From the NCBI GenBank assembly GCA_017467885.1, contig JAFUKC010000015.1, forward strand, positions 62,001 to 126,000: a stretch of 64,000 nucleotides of DNA, read 5' to 3'. A model generated the notes under the pieces. It made no database searches. It had not been told where the DNA came from and worked only from the letters and a program-made list of their open reading frames with translations. The translations under genes and the position numbers were made by a program. How positions within the stretch are numbered: position 1 is the first letter of the stretch; each line of letters starts with the position of its first letter. Below, piece after piece: positions 18,943-29,437 of this stretch. This DNA comes from Bacteroidaceae bacterium. GTDB lineage: Bacteria; Bacteroidota; Bacteroidia; Bacteroidales; Bacteroidaceae.

Positions 18943-20010
18943 TTAATGATTCTTTTGAAATTCTTTCATGCAATCCACAAGCGTTTGCACAGCCTCAAGC
19001 GGCAAAGCATTGTAGCACGAGGCGCGGAAACCACCGATTGAACGATGGCCCTTTATGCCCACCAAACCTTTTGATTGTGCAAAGGCCATAAAATCCTGTT
19101 CCAATTCTTTGTAATCATCGGCCATAACAAAATCGATGTTCATGAGCGAACGATCCTCTTCAACTGCAGTACCACGGAACAATGGGTTACGGTCTATCTC
19201 ACCGTAGAGCAATTCGGCGCGTTCCTGTGCACGACGCTGCATCTCTTTAACTCCACCCTGCTCCTTAATCCAACGCAAAGTGAGCATTGCCGAATAGATA
19301 GGCAGTACAGGCGGTGTATTGTACATTGAACCGCCATCAATATGTGTACGATAATCGAGCATTGTGGGAATTGTGCGCGACACCTTGCCCAGTGCATCGT
19401 TCTTCACAATAACAAATGTAACACCCGAAGGAGCAAGATTCTTCTGTGCTCCGCCATAGATACATGTATATTTACTTACATCTACCGGACGTGAAAAGAT
19501 ATCAGATGACATATCGGCAATAAGAGGAATATTGCAATCGATATCCTTGCGAATTTCGGTACCGTAGATTGTATTATTGGTTGTTATGTGGAAATAGTCG
19601 GCATCGGCAGGAACAACATAATTCTTCGGAATATAGCAATATGTCTTATCCTTCGACGATGCAACCTCTACAGCCTCGCCGAAATTCTTAGCCTCCTTGA
19701 GTGCCTTGTTTGCCCATGTTCCGGTGTTAAGATAAGCAGCTTTCTTTTCCATGAAATTGTAGGGAACCATACAGAATTGCATGCTTGCACCACCACCGAG
19801 GAAAAGAACCGAATAACCTTCTGGAATTTCGAGCAACTCTTTAAAAAGTGCAACAGCCTCGTCCAACACTGCCTGAAAATCTTTGGAACGATGACTGATT
19901 TCTAACACTGACAGACCTATACCATTGAGGTCGAGTACGGCCTTGGCTGTCTCTTCAATAACTTGGCGCGGCAAAACAGAGGGGCCGGCATTAAAATTGA
20001 ATTTTTTCAT
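18943..20010 (-). CDS. serC: Phosphoserine aminotransferase
   Basis: SerC converts 3-phosphohydroxypyruvate and glutamate to phosphoserine and 2-oxoglutarate, using PLP. The 355-residue protein starts with [10 protein letters not shown], has LGGGASMQF near residue 70, the PLP lysine in [12 protein letters not shown] near residue 190, and [13 protein letters not shown] near the C-terminus that contacts phosphate. It is the first gene of the run serC-serA-DUF1015-yigZ. The phosphatase (serB) that completes serine synthesis is not in the window. Confidence 0.97.
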   Translation of the reverse strand: MKKFNFNAGPSVLPRQVIEETAKAVLDLNGIGLSVLEISHRSKDFQAVLDEAVALFKELLEIPEGYSVLFLGGGASMQFCMVPYNFMEKKAAYLNTGTWANKALKEAKNFGEAVEVASSKDKTYCYIPKNYVVPADADYFHITTNNTIYGTEIRKDIDCNIPLIADMSSDIFSRPVDVSKYTCIYGGAQKNLAPSGVTFVIVKNDALGKVSRTIPTMLDYRTHIDGGSMYNTPPVLPIYSAMLTLRWIKEQGGVKEMQRRAQERAELLYGEIDRNPLFRGTAVEEDRSLMNIDFVMADDYKELEQDFMAFAQSKGLVGIKGHRSIGGFRASCYNALPLEAVQTLVDCMKEFQKNH

Positions 20011-20143
20011 ATACTTGCTATATCTATTTTTTAGAATAATGAAGTTGCGAAGTTAACACTTTTTTCAGTATTGAACGAACAAATATGATATTTTCTATAA
20101 ATAAGAACAAATACAAGAAAAAAAGTTCGCATATAGGAAGAAT

Positions 20144-21487
20144 TTACCAACGTACAGGTTCAATGATGGTTTTCAGCCCTTTTATCTTCTCTCCTGCAAC
20201 CATTGCAAGCAAACGGCGAACTTTGCAACTCTTTACGGCTATATACGCGTATCTGTCAAATATCGCTATTGCACCGACCTCATCGGGTTGCAATCCTCCA
20301 TTTTTTATAAAGAAACCGACCAAATCTCCGCGACTTATCTTATCCTTTTTACCTTTACCTATATATAATGCCACACGTTCGGGCGCATCGGGCAACGACA
20401 CATTCTTGGGCATACGGAATTCTTCTATATCATCGGGGACAAAATCGGGTAACGTATGCCCATCGTAAGTAATCATGTAGACAGAACCGTCGGCTTCCCA
20501 ACGTGCCGTGCGTCCATTACGATGCGTATATATCTCTTTTGTCATGGGACGCTGAAAGTGTATCACATGTTTCACATCCTTAATATCCAAGCCACGTGCA
20601 GCCAAGTCGGTTGAAACAAGAATGTTTGCACAGCCGCTATCGAAACGATACAGGGCCGATTCGCGCTGCTTCTGTTCCATAGCACCATGATAGGCCGATA
20701 CATGAAGCCTGTTTTTTGAGAGAAAACGCCGCACCTCGTCCACCGTTTCGCGAAAGTTACAAAAAACTATTGCAGGCTCGCCGTTTATGGTGCACAAAAG
20801 TGAAAAGAGCGACTGCAAACGTGCCTCGGGGGTTGTTGTAAGCTTGCGATAGGCTGTACGTTGTGTAACTTCAGACTCACCTTTACGGAAATCGAGATTG
20901 TCCACACTGTCACCACCCGCAAACAGTGGTATCTCCGATGCATCCGTTGCCGATATCAACCATCGATCGATGCTATTCGGCAACATCTTTACAAGATGTT
21001 CCATCTCCTCTAAAAAGCCCATCTCGAGACATTTGTCAAATTCATCTATGACAAGAAGGTTGCAAGCTTCCACATTTAAATTTCCGCGCGAAAGATGGTC
21101 GTTCAAACGCCCGGGTGTCGCTATCAGCACAGCCGGCACTGAACCTTGCAACATTGCAACCTCCTCGAGTAAAGGACGACCGCCATACAAAGCAACAGCC
21201 CGAAACGGAGTCAGCATATTACGCCACACTTCGGCCACCTGCTTGGCAAGTTCACGCGACGGAAGCACCACGACTGCCTGCACACCCTCTCTATCGGCCT
21301 GCAACCGTTCCAACAACGGCAACAGATAGGCAAGTGTCTTACCGGTCCCTGTTGGCGACAACAACACCATACCGCCATTTTCGCGACAATGTTCAATAGC
21401 GGAACACTGCATATCATTAAGAGCCTCTATACCTAAATTGTGTATTGCCGAACGTTGCCCGACTGTAATCAATATCTTATTTTTCAT
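20144..21487 (-). CDS. DEAD-box-type RNA helicase, DbpA-like
   Basis: This ATP-dependent RNA helicase has 447 residues from the start at 21487 (MKNKILITVGQRSAIHNLG). Motif I is SPTGTGKT, motif II is DEFD (not DEAD), motif III is SATDASE where most have SAT, and motif VI is HRNGRTARW. The C-terminal 75 residues (KDKISRGDLVGFFIK, DRYAYIAVKSCKV) look like the DbpA RNA-binding domain that docks on 23S rRNA, so a role in 50S subunit assembly is likely. It is divergent from grpE. Confidence 0.88.
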   Translation of the reverse strand: MKNKILITVGQRSAIHNLGIEALNDMQCSAIEHCRENGGMVLLSPTGTGKTLAYLLPLLERLQADREGVQAVVVLPSRELAKQVAEVWRNMLTPFRAVALYGGRPLLEEVAMLQGSVPAVLIATPGRLNDHLSRGNLNVEACNLLVIDEFDKCLEMGFLEEMEHLVKMLPNSIDRWLISATDASEIPLFAGGDSVDNLDFRKGESEVTQRTAYRKLTTTPEARLQSLFSLLCTINGEPAIVFCNFRETVDEVRRFLSKNRLHVSAYHGAMEQKQRESALYRFDSGCANILVSTDLAARGLDIKDVKHVIHFQRPMTKEIYTHRNGRTARWEADGSVYMITYDGHTLPDFVPDDIEEFRMPKNVSLPDAPERVALYIGKGKKDKISRGDLVGFFIKNGGLQPDEVGAIAIFDRYAYIAVKSCKVRRLLAMVAGEKIKGLKTIIEPVRW

Positions 21488-21532
21488 ATTAAAACACCCA
21501 CAACACAATAACAAATGACAAAAATAGGACAT

Positions 21533-21567
21533 TTTGACACATAAACACAAATAAAAAGCTAATTTTG
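21533..21567 (+). promoter_or_regulatory. Putative promoter of grpE-dnaJ
   Basis: TAATTTTG (21560-21567) matches the Bacteroides -7 consensus exactly, with TTTG at 21533-21536 (23-base spacing, slightly long). It lies 111 bases ahead of the grpE start. No CIRCE inverted repeat is seen. Confidence 0.4.
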
Positions 21568-21678
21568 CAAAAAATTGTCACACGAAACCTGTTGGCAAGC
21601 TATTTGTTATATTATATAAGTATGAAACATTGTCAGATGTTTATACCTACCAATGCAAGAATAAATAAACAATATATC

Positions 21679-22248
21679 ATGAGCAAGGATAAAGTAAACC
21701 AGGAGAGCGAGGAAATTGTAAAAGATGAAGTTAACGAGCAGAATATCGAAGAAACCACGCAGGAAAGCAACGAGATAGCCGAAGATGAGAGCCTGCAAAA
21801 GCAACTTGACGAGGCTAACGAAAAGATTATCAACCTTGAAGACAAATATCTGCGACAGGTTGCCGAATTCGACAACTACCGTAAACGTACGCTCAAAGAG
21901 AAGGCCGAATTGATTAAGAACGGCGGCGAGCGCGCCTTGGAATCGATACTGCCGGTATTGGACGATTTCGAACGTGCAATTGCAAACATGGCAAAAGACG
22001 AGAATGCAGCCGATATTCTTACAGGTATAGAACTTATATATAATAAATTCATCACAATACTTAAGCAAAACGGCTTGCAAAAAATAGAGACCGAAGGCAA
22101 GGATTTTGACACAGATTTCCACGAAGCGATAGCATTAGTCCCCACCACGGATGAATCGCTGAAAGGCAAGATTCTCGACTGTGTACAAACAGGTTACATG
22201 CTAAACGAGAAAGTAATACGACACGCAAAGGTGGCTGTAGGAGAATAA
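21679..22248 (+). CDS. grpE: Nucleotide exchange factor GrpE
   Basis: GrpE releases ADP from DnaK in the Hsp70 cycle. The start at 21679 (MSKDKVNQESEEIVKD) gives 189 residues; the frame upstream is not family-like. An acidic, disordered N-terminus is followed by the long dimerising helix (residues 40-95), with DNYRKRTLKEK, then the beta domain with VLDDFERAI and the C-terminal GYMLNEKVIRHAKVAV signature. dnaJ follows after 18 bases, so the two cochaperones form one transcript. Confidence 0.96.
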   Translation: MSKDKVNQESEEIVKDEVNEQNIEETTQESNEIAEDESLQKQLDEANEKIINLEDKYLRQVAEFDNYRKRTLKEKAELIKNGGERALESILPVLDDFERAIANMAKDENAADILTGIELIYNKFITILKQNGLQKIETEGKDFDTDFHEAIALVPTTDESLKGKILDCVQTGYMLNEKVIRHAKVAVGE

Positions 22249-22266
22249 CACTATACGATAGAGAAA

Positions 22267-23418
22267 ATGGCAAAACGAGATTACTATGAAGTGCTGGGCA
22301 TAGACAAGAATGCATCGGCGAACGACATAAAGAAGGCTTATCGCAAGATGGCGATTCAGTATCATCCGGACAAGAATCCCGGCGACAAGACAGCAGAGGA
22401 GAAGTTCAAAGAGGCTGCTGAAGCCTACAGCGTACTTAGCGACCCCGACAAGAAAGCACGTTACGACCAATTCGGTTTCGAGGGTGTGAATGGAGCCGGA
22501 GCAAGCGGTTTCGGCGGTGCCGGAATGGATATAAACGATATCTTCTCGATGTTCGGCGACATTTTTGGTGGCGGCGGAGGTTTCAGCGGATTCGGAGGTT
22601 TCGGAGGTGGCGGACGACCGCAACAAGCTCGTTTCCGCGGCAGCGACCTGCGCGTTAAGGTGAAGCTTACCTTGCAAGAGATTGCAACCGGAGTTACAAA
22701 GAAATTCAAACTGAAAAAGTATGTTCCCTGTACCCACTGTAACGGAAGTGGTGCCGAAGGCAATGCTACAGAAACCTGCCCCGAGTGCAAAGGAACGGGA
22801 CGTGTTGTGCGCACACAGCAAAGCATCTTCGGAATGATGCGCAGCGAGAGTGTTTGCCCCCGTTGCGGCGGTGAAGGTAAAATAATAAAAGATAAATGCA
22901 AACACTGCAGTGGCGACGGAATTGTTATGGGCGAGGAGGTTGTAGAGGTAAAAATACCCGCAGGCGTTATCGATGGGATGCAATTATCCATGCGCGGCAA
23001 AGGCAACGCAGGAAAACACAACGGAATCTCGGGTGACCTTCTTATACACATCGAGGAAGAGAAGCATCCGCAATTGGTACGTGACGAGAACGATCTTGTC
23101 TACAGCCTGTTGCTCGACATCCCCACAGCCACACTTGGCGGCGTTGCCGAAATACCCACATTGGAAGGCAGTGCAAGGGTAAACATCGAGGCCGGCACCC
23201 AACCAGGGAAAGTACTGCGTCTGCGTGGCAAAGGATTACCCTCGCTCAACGAATACGGCCGAGGCGACATCGTTGTAAACATCAGTGTCTACATTCCCGA
23301 GACTCTTTCCAAAGACGAGAAGAAGACCATTGAGGGATTCAAAAAATCGGACAATTTCCGTCCAAGTGAAAGCATTAAGGAGCAATTGTTTAAAAAATTC
23401 CGCAACTTCTTCGATTAA
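22267..23418 (+). CDS. dnaJ: Chaperone protein DnaJ
   Basis: This 383-residue type I Hsp40 delivers unfolded clients to DnaK and stimulates its ATPase. It has the J domain with HPD (YHPDKNP, residue 35 region), a Gly/Phe-rich linker ([14 protein letters not shown]), four zinc-binding CxxCxGxG repeats ([32 protein letters not shown]) and a complete C-terminal client-binding domain. It is co-transcribed with grpE; dnaK is not in the window. Confidence 0.98.
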   Translation: MAKRDYYEVLGIDKNASANDIKKAYRKMAIQYHPDKNPGDKTAEEKFKEAAEAYSVLSDPDKKARYDQFGFEGVNGAGASGFGGAGMDINDIFSMFGDIFGGGGGFSGFGGFGGGGRPQQARFRGSDLRVKVKLTLQEIATGVTKKFKLKKYVPCTHCNGSGAEGNATETCPECKGTGRVVRTQQSIFGMMRSESVCPRCGGEGKIIKDKCKHCSGDGIVMGEEVVEVKIPAGVIDGMQLSMRGKGNAGKHNGISGDLLIHIEEEKHPQLVRDENDLVYSLLLDIPTATLGGVAEIPTLEGSARVNIEAGTQPGKVLRLRGKGLPSLNEYGRGDIVVNISVYIPETLSKDEKKTIEGFKKSDNFRPSESIKEQLFKKFRNFFD

Positions 23419-23436
23419 AAAGTTGTTTCAACAAAA

Positions 23437-24729
23437 ATGACATACAACGAAACCATCGACTATCTGTTCAACTGCGCACCGCTGTTTCAGCAGGTGGGCA
23501 GTGGTGCATATAAAGCAGGCCTCGACACTACAATATTGCTCGACGCACACTTCGGGCATCCCCATAGAAAATTTCGTACAATACACATTGCCGGCACCAA
23601 CGGAAAAGGGTCGTGTTCGCATACGATTGCCGCAATTCTACAATCGGCCGGCTACAAGGTAGGCCTGTATACATCGCCACACCTCATTGATTTTCGTGAA
23701 CGTATACGCGTAAACGGGGAAACCATAAGCAAGGAATATATAGTAGATTTTGTTGAAAAGGAAAAGATGTTTTTCGAGCCGTTGGCACCATCGTTTTTCG
23801 AACTGACCACCGCACTCGCATTCAAATATTTTGCCGAACAAGAGGTTGACGTTGCTGTCATTGAGGTTGGCCTTGGCGGCCGATTGGATTGTACCAACAT
23901 AATATCGCCCGACGCCTGCATAATAACCAACATCAGCCACGACCATACACAGTTCCTTGGTAATACACTCGAGCAGATTGCAGCAGAAAAAGCAGGAATA
24001 ATAAAACCGGGAACACCGGTCATAATAGGTGAAACCACAAGTGAAACAGAAAAGGTGTTCACCGAAAAAGCACAAAAAGAGAATGCACCTGTTTTTTTCG
24101 CCGAGCAGAAGAGACCGTTAACAGATGCAACACACACCGCAAACGGTTTCAAATACAACACTGCACTCTACGGAACAATCGATGGCGAACTTGCCGGAGA
24201 CTATCAGATAAAAAACACCAACACAATTCTTACAGCCATCCCGGTATTGGTGAACAAAGGATACAAAATAGACGAACAAGCCATAAGAAAAGGCTTTGCC
24301 AATGTCACATCGCTCACAGGATTGATGGGCCGATGGCAGACAATATCCCGCAACCCACATGTTATATGCGACGCCGGGCATAATACAGGCGGAATTGTGC
24401 ATATCGTAAAACAGCTCTCCGAGAGAGAATACAAGACGCTTCGTATCGTATTCGGGATGGTAAACGACAAGGATATAAGCAGCGTACTTGCCATGTTGCC
24501 GCAAAAAGCCGAATACTATTTCACACAAGCAAGTGTAAAACGCGCAATGCAACATTGGGAACTGAAAAAACTTGCAGCAAAGTTCAACCTGCATGGTTAC
24601 AGTTACCCATCGGTAAGCGAAGCACTCGAAGCGGCTAAAAGCGATGCCACACCCGAAGACCTGATTTTTGTCGGAGGCAGTTGTTTTATTGTCGCCGACC
24701 TGCTTGCAACAATTCGCCCCGAAAATTAA
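23437..24729 (+). CDS. folC: Bifunctional folylpolyglutamate synthase/dihydrofolate synthase
   Basis: FolC adds glutamate to dihydropteroate and extends polyglutamate tails on folates using ATP. The 430-residue protein has the Mur ligase-type P-loop AGTNGKGS near residue 54, the EVGLGGRLD motif, TNISHDHTQFLG, and CDAGHNTGG in the C-terminal domain. It starts 18 bases after dnaJ on the same strand, probably by read-through. Length and motifs are normal. Confidence 0.95.
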   Translation: MTYNETIDYLFNCAPLFQQVGSGAYKAGLDTTILLDAHFGHPHRKFRTIHIAGTNGKGSCSHTIAAILQSAGYKVGLYTSPHLIDFRERIRVNGETISKEYIVDFVEKEKMFFEPLAPSFFELTTALAFKYFAEQEVDVAVIEVGLGGRLDCTNIISPDACIITNISHDHTQFLGNTLEQIAAEKAGIIKPGTPVIIGETTSETEKVFTEKAQKENAPVFFAEQKRPLTDATHTANGFKYNTALYGTIDGELAGDYQIKNTNTILTAIPVLVNKGYKIDEQAIRKGFANVTSLTGLMGRWQTISRNPHVICDAGHNTGGIVHIVKQLSEREYKTLRIVFGMVNDKDISSVLAMLPQKAEYYFTQASVKRAMQHWELKKLAAKFNLHGYSYPSVSEALEAAKSDATPEDLIFVGGSCFIVADLLATIRPEN

Positions 24730-24791
24730 ACAACTATAAAAGCCGAAAAGAGTTTCAATATTTCACTAATTGAAAATTATCTCCGAATTGT

Positions 24792-24822
24792 TTTGGAATA
24801 ACACATATTTTTACTTTATTTG
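24792..24822 (+). promoter_or_regulatory. Putative promoter of the galactose operon
   Basis: TTTG (24792-24795), 19 bases, then TTTATTTG (24815-24822), one mismatch from TAnnTTTG. The spacing is exactly that of Bacteroides promoters. The remaining 113 bases to galM would be a long 5' leader; I saw no clear hairpin or operator in it. Confidence 0.5.
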
Positions 24823-24935
24823 CATTGTAAACCATATAATCGGTTGCTCTCCCATGTCAACTGAGAACACTTCGCCGTTATATTATGTTTACATTTTATA
24901 TACAATAAACTAACTAACACGAATAAAGTACTGAT

Positions 24936-26021
24936 ATGAGCTGTACAGAAAACAATCTCTCGGAATTGAGAGCCGTCGATTTCAAGAAAAGCATCGACGG
25001 CAAAGAAACGGCACTTTTCATCCTTAAGAACAAACAAGGCAATGAAGTGGCAATCACAAATTATGGCGGAGCAATATTGAGCATTATGGTTCCCGACAAA
25101 AACGGCAAGCATGCCAATGTAATCCAAGGACACGACAGTATTGACAACCTGCTCAACAGCCCCGAACCATTCTTAAGCACATTGGTGGGACGCTACGGCA
25201 ACCGAATATGCAAAGGAAAATTCACATTAGAAGGAAAAGAATACAATTTGGCCATCAACAACGGCCCCAACCACCTTCATGGAGGCCCTACAGGATTCCA
25301 CGCACGTGTATGGGATGCAGAACAGACCGATTGCCAAACTCTTAAACTACACTATATTTCAGCCGATGGCGAAGAGGGCTTCCCCGGAAATCTTGACGTT
25401 ACAGTCATCTACACATTCAGCGATGACAATGAACTGAAAATCGATTATAAAGCCACAACCGACAAGACAACCATCGTAAACCTCACAAGCCATGGCTTCT
25501 TCTCACTTTCGGGTACAGCCAACCCCACATCAACAATAGACAATCTTATTTGCGAAATAAATGCAGACTTCTTTGTTCCCATCGACGACACATCGGTGCC
25601 CTACGGTTGCATTGCCCCCGTAAAAGGAACAGCGTTCGATTTCACCACTCCGCAAGAGGTAGGTGCACGCATCGATGCCGATGAAGAGCAGATTAAACAT
25701 GGCGCAGGCTACGACCACTGCTTTGTTCTGAACAAGAAAGAGGTTGGCGAATTAAGTTTCGCTGCAAAAATCACCGAACCCGTAAGCGGCCGTACAATGG
25801 AGGTATACACCACCGAGCCCGGAGTGCAGGTTTACACATCGAACTGGCATAGCGGCTTTGCCGGAGCACACGGTGCAACCTTCCCCAAACGCAGTGCAAT
25901 TTGTTTCGAAGCACAACACTTCCCCGATTCACCCAACCGCCAGCACTTCCCAAGTGTTGTATTGAAACCGGGAGAAGTTTATTCACAGGTTACAATATAT
26001 AAATTCGGAGTAGAGAAATAA
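24936..26021 (+). CDS. galM: Aldose 1-epimerase (galactose mutarotase)
   Basis: GalM interconverts alpha and beta anomers of galactose so that galactokinase gets the alpha form. The 361-residue protein has GRYGNRI, the His in NGPNHLHGG, the His in LTSHGFFSLSG and the general base Glu in FEAQHFPDSPNR. There is no signal peptide, so it acts in the cytoplasm. A Cys early in the sequence (MSCTENN) is not in a lipobox. It heads the unit galM, MFS transporter, galK. Confidence 0.94.
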   Translation: MSCTENNLSELRAVDFKKSIDGKETALFILKNKQGNEVAITNYGGAILSIMVPDKNGKHANVIQGHDSIDNLLNSPEPFLSTLVGRYGNRICKGKFTLEGKEYNLAINNGPNHLHGGPTGFHARVWDAEQTDCQTLKLHYISADGEEGFPGNLDVTVIYTFSDDNELKIDYKATTDKTTIVNLTSHGFFSLSGTANPTSTIDNLICEINADFFVPIDDTSVPYGCIAPVKGTAFDFTTPQEVGARIDADEEQIKHGAGYDHCFVLNKKEVGELSFAAKITEPVSGRTMEVYTTEPGVQVYTSNWHSGFAGAHGATFPKRSAICFEAQHFPDSPNRQHFPSVVLKPGEVYSQVTIYKFGVEK

Positions 26022-26053
26022 TATCATTAATAAATCATTAAAACTTAAAAATC

Positions 26054-27316
26054 ATGAGTCAACAAAAGAAACAATGGGGAGCCATAATCGTAATGATTGC
26101 GCTCTTTGCCATGATTGCCTTCGTGACAAACCTGTGTACACCTATGGCAACCATCATCAAAAACCAGGGACCAATCTCGAACGTACTTGCACAGATTGGT
26201 AACTACGGTAACTTCGTTGCATATTTGGTAATGGGTATTCCCGCAGGTATGCTTATCTCGAAGTTCGGTTACAAGAAAACAGCTCTTATAGGCCTTGCTG
26301 TAGGTGCTACCGGTATCCTTATCCAATGGATCAGCGGTTTGTTGGATGTAGAGCAGAACCTCGGACTTGTATTTGCCGTATATCTTATCGGTGCTTTCAT
26401 TGCAGGTCTTTGCATGTGTATCCTCAACTGCGTTGTAAACCCCATGCTCAACATTCTTGGCGGTGGCGGTAACAGCGGTAACCAGCTTATCCAGCTTGGT
26501 GGTGTATTCAACTCTTCGGCAGCCGTTGCCTGCTACATTCTTATGGGTGCTCTTATTGCAGATGCAACAAAAGCAAAGATTGCCGATGCAACTCCCGCCC
26601 TTATGATTGCACTTGCTATCTTTGTTGTGGCTTTCATTGTAATTTCATTTACAAAAATCGAGGAACCCGAGCAGGCACCCGTTCAGTTAAGCCTCATTAA
26701 AGGAGCTATGAGCTACCGTCACTTTGCTCTTGGTGCCCTTGCAATTTTCCTTTATATGGGTATCGAGGTTGGTGTACCTAACTTTGTACAGCAGTATCTT
26801 ATCGCCGATGGTATCCCCGGTGGTACAGTAGGTATGCTTGTTGCAGTTTATTGGTTCATGATGCTTATCGGCCGTTTGGTTGGTGCAAGTATCGGTAGCA
26901 AAATCAGCAGCCGCACCATGATTACAACAGTATCGATTGCAACACTTGTACTTGTTCTGTTTGGTATGTTTGCTCCCACCGATATTCTTGTTTCTTTCCC
27001 CGGTGTAGATTGGGGCAGACTGGAGGTTATCTGGCAGCCTATTCCCCTTGGAATATTCTCGTTCCTGCTTGTAGGCCTTTGCACATCGGTTATGTGGGGT
27101 GCAATATTCAACCTTGCAGTTGAAGGTTTGGGTAAATTTACAGCTATTGCATCGGGTATCTTCATGACAATGGTATTCGGTTGCGCTGTAATGATGGCTA
27201 TCCAGGCTGCGGTTGCCGATGCCACAGATTATATAACAAGCTTCTGGGTTGTAGTATTCTGTGCAGCATATATATTGTTCTATGCACTCGTAGGCTCAAA
27301 ACCTGTAAAGAAATAA
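26054..27316 (+). CDS. MFS sugar transporter, probably galactose/glucose (FucP-like)
   Basis: This 420-residue inner-membrane protein has about 12 hydrophobic helices. A Gly-rich loop and FGYKKTALIGLAVGATG in the second and third helices give the major facilitator pattern, and the order galM, transporter, galK makes galactose the probable substrate. Codons in this gene and galK are strikingly T-ending (GGT, GTT, CTT) compared with neighbours, a mark of high expression or lineage bias. The equivalent Bacteroides gene is usually annotated glucose/galactose MFS transporter. Confidence 0.85.
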   Translation: MSQQKKQWGAIIVMIALFAMIAFVTNLCTPMATIIKNQGPISNVLAQIGNYGNFVAYLVMGIPAGMLISKFGYKKTALIGLAVGATGILIQWISGLLDVEQNLGLVFAVYLIGAFIAGLCMCILNCVVNPMLNILGGGGNSGNQLIQLGGVFNSSAAVACYILMGALIADATKAKIADATPALMIALAIFVVAFIVISFTKIEEPEQAPVQLSLIKGAMSYRHFALGALAIFLYMGIEVGVPNFVQQYLIADGIPGGTVGMLVAVYWFMMLIGRLVGASIGSKISSRTMITTVSIATLVLVLFGMFAPTDILVSFPGVDWGRLEVIWQPIPLGIFSFLLVGLCTSVMWGAIFNLAVEGLGKFTAIASGIFMTMVFGCAVMMAIQAAVADATDYITSFWVVVFCAAYILFYALVGSKPVKK

Positions 27317-27365
27317 TTTTGACAGAGAAAACAAACATTTTTCTAACACATAAAACATTACAACT

Positions 27366-28520
27366 ATGGATATAGAATTCGTAAGAAGTCGTTTTATCAA
27401 ACATTTCGATGGAACAACAGGAAGCATCTACGCATCTCCCGGTCGCATCAACCTCATTGGCGAGCACACCGATTATAATAATGGTTTTGTATTCCCCGGT
27501 GCCGTTAACAAAGGTATCATGGCCGAAATCAAGCCCAACGGAACAGACAAGGTTTGTGCATACTCTATCGACGAGAAAGATTATGTAGAGTTTGGCTTGA
27601 ACGAGGAGGATGCACCACGTGCTTCTTGGGCAAAATACATCTTTGGTGTTTGCCGCGAAATGATTAAAAGAGGTGTTGATGTCAAAGGTTTCAACACAGC
27701 TTTTGCAGGTGATGTACCCTTGGGTGCAGGTATGTCTTCATCGGCTGCTTTGGAGAGTACATACGCATACGCTCTTAACGACCTCTTCGGTGAAAATAAA
27801 ATTGACAAATTCGAATTGGCAAAGGTAGGCCAGGCAACCGAACACAACTATGTTGGTGTCAATTGCGGTATCATGGACCAATTTGCAAGCGTATTCGGCA
27901 AGGCAGGCAGCCTCATCCGCCTCGATTGCCGTTCGCTCGAGTACTCCTACTTCCCCTTCAAACCCGTAGGCTATCGTTTGGTTCTTCTGAACACATGCGT
28001 TAAACACGAACTTGTGGGTTCACCCTACAACGAGCGTCGTTTGAGCTGCGAGCACGTGGCAGAAGTTATCAAGAGCAAACATCCCGAAGTTGAATCGTTG
28101 CGCGATGCAAACTTCGACATGCTCGAGGAGGTTAAAGCCGAATTGAAGCCCGAGGACTACAATCGTGCAAAATATGTTATCGGCGAGGTACAGCGCGTAC
28201 TCGATGTTTGCGAAGCATTGGAGGCCGGCGACTACGAAACTGTTGGAAAGAAGATGTACGAAACACACTTCGGGCTCAGCAAGGATTATCAGGTAAGCTG
28301 CGAGGAACTCGACTACTTGGTGGACGTTGCCATCGATTGCGGTGTAACAGGTTCACGTATGATGGGTGGCGGTTTCGGCGGTTGCACCATCAACCTTGTA
28401 AAAGAGGAACTTTACGACATCTTCATCGAGAAGGCAAACGAGCGCTATAAAGAAAAGTATGGCAAACTGCCTAAAGTTTATGACGTTGTAATTGGCGACG
28501 GTTCGCGCAAGATTTGTTAA
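27366..28520 (+). CDS. galK: Galactokinase
   Basis: GalK phosphorylates alpha-D-galactose to galactose 1-phosphate, the entry to the Leloir pathway. The 384-residue GHMP kinase has the signature GRINLIGEHTDYNNGFVFP near residue 26, the ATP-binding PLGAGMSSSAALE near residue 119, the catalytic Asp in CGIMDQFASVFG, and the C-terminal GGGFGGC loop. A strong hairpin follows. galT and galE are not nearby, so the rest of the pathway lies elsewhere. Confidence 0.97.
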   Translation: MDIEFVRSRFIKHFDGTTGSIYASPGRINLIGEHTDYNNGFVFPGAVNKGIMAEIKPNGTDKVCAYSIDEKDYVEFGLNEEDAPRASWAKYIFGVCREMIKRGVDVKGFNTAFAGDVPLGAGMSSSAALESTYAYALNDLFGENKIDKFELAKVGQATEHNYVGVNCGIMDQFASVFGKAGSLIRLDCRSLEYSYFPFKPVGYRLVLLNTCVKHELVGSPYNERRLSCEHVAEVIKSKHPEVESLRDANFDMLEEVKAELKPEDYNRAKYVIGEVQRVLDVCEALEAGDYETVGKKMYETHFGLSKDYQVSCEELDYLVDVAIDCGVTGSRMMGGGFGGCTINLVKEELYDIFIEKANERYKEKYGKLPKVYDVVIGDGSRKIC

Positions 28521-28529
28521 TAAACATTA

Positions 28530-28569
28530 TTAAGAATAACACTTGGTCGCGGCCAAGTGTTATTCTTAA
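28530..28569 (+). terminator. Terminator hairpin after galK
   Basis: A 17-bp perfect stem (left arm TTAAGAATAACACTTGG, 28530-28546) with the loop TCGCGG and right arm 28553-28569, beginning 9 bases after the galK stop. It is A/T-rich at the base and G/C at the loop, and separates the gal operon from the next lipoprotein gene. Confidence 0.75.
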
Positions 28570-28596
28570 ACAAACAATTTCAATAATTATAAAAAA

Positions 28597-29424
28597 ATGA
28601 AAAGTAAATTCTTACATTATGCATTTATTGCAATGTGTGCTGTATTTGCATTTACCGCATGTAGCGAAGACGATGACAATGGCAGCTCTATTGCACAGAA
28701 AGTTGTAGGCGAATACACAGGAGAACTCTATGTTATGGGTGTTTCAAGTACCCAAGACATCATTTTGAGCAAGGCCGGAGACAGCAGAGTAAAAATTGTT
28801 CTAAAAGATTTCAGCTTCGGTGATATGAACATGGGGGACATAAGTGCAGTATGCGATGTTTTTGAAGAGGATGGCGAATATCTTTTATCAGGCACCACCG
28901 ATGTAGAAATTATGGAAGGGATGTTAACAGTTCCTGTATCGATATCGGGTGATGTTTATGGCAGAGAGCTTGAGCTCTACCTCGAGATTAATCTGGAAAG
29001 CATCGGACAAGATTCAATCACAGTATCGTTCAGTGGAGAAAGACCCATCGACATCGACAACAGTGAGGAGAGCGACACCGCTTCAAACGTGGCTCGACCA
29101 GACTATCCCGCAATTACCCCTTCAGAAGTGGTTGGTGAATGGAAAGCTACTCACTTAAATGGAATGAAATTTCCTTCATACGTTAACATTACAATGAATA
29201 TAGGTGCAGATGGCACATTTTGGGAGCATACAGATATTCCTGCAGAAGATGCAGAGGAGGATACAGAAGACGAAATAATAACAGGAACATGGAGCCTTGC
29301 AGGAAATAAACTTTATGTAGAAACAACTACTTTAGGATATTATTTATATATCGTATCCCTTGGAGATGACACCATGCAAACAATGGTTGAAGGGGATGAA
29401 ACTTTCACATGGGAACGAAAATAA
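28597..29424 (+). CDS. Two-domain calycin/lipocalin-like lipoprotein
   Basis: The 275-residue protein has a signal peptide with lipobox (AFTACS, Cys22) followed by an acidic linker (SEDDDNGSS), the pattern of surface-exposed Bacteroidetes lipoproteins. Residues about 36-145 look like the calycin-like domain common in Bacteroides (GEYTGELYVMG, then alternating strands), and residues about 180-275 like a lipocalin-like domain (GEWKATHLNG, GTWSLAGNKLYVET, ETFTWERK). No ligand can be named. It has its own short leader after the galK terminator, so expression with gal genes would require read-through. Confidence 0.7.
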   Translation: MKSKFLHYAFIAMCAVFAFTACSEDDDNGSSIAQKVVGEYTGELYVMGVSSTQDIILSKAGDSRVKIVLKDFSFGDMNMGDISAVCDVFEEDGEYLLSGTTDVEIMEGMLTVPVSISGDVYGRELELYLEINLESIGQDSITVSFSGERPIDIDNSEESDTASNVARPDYPAITPSEVVGEWKATHLNGMKFPSYVNITMNIGADGTFWEHTDIPAEDAEEDTEDEIITGTWSLAGNKLYVETTTLGYYLYIVSLGDDTMQTMVEGDETFTWERK

Positions 29425-29437
29425 AAACCGTTACATA

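Noticed and set aside
22201..22983. 260-residue minus-strand frame across grpE and dnaJ
   Set aside because: Complement of the dnaJ Gly-rich and zinc regions; no independent evidence.
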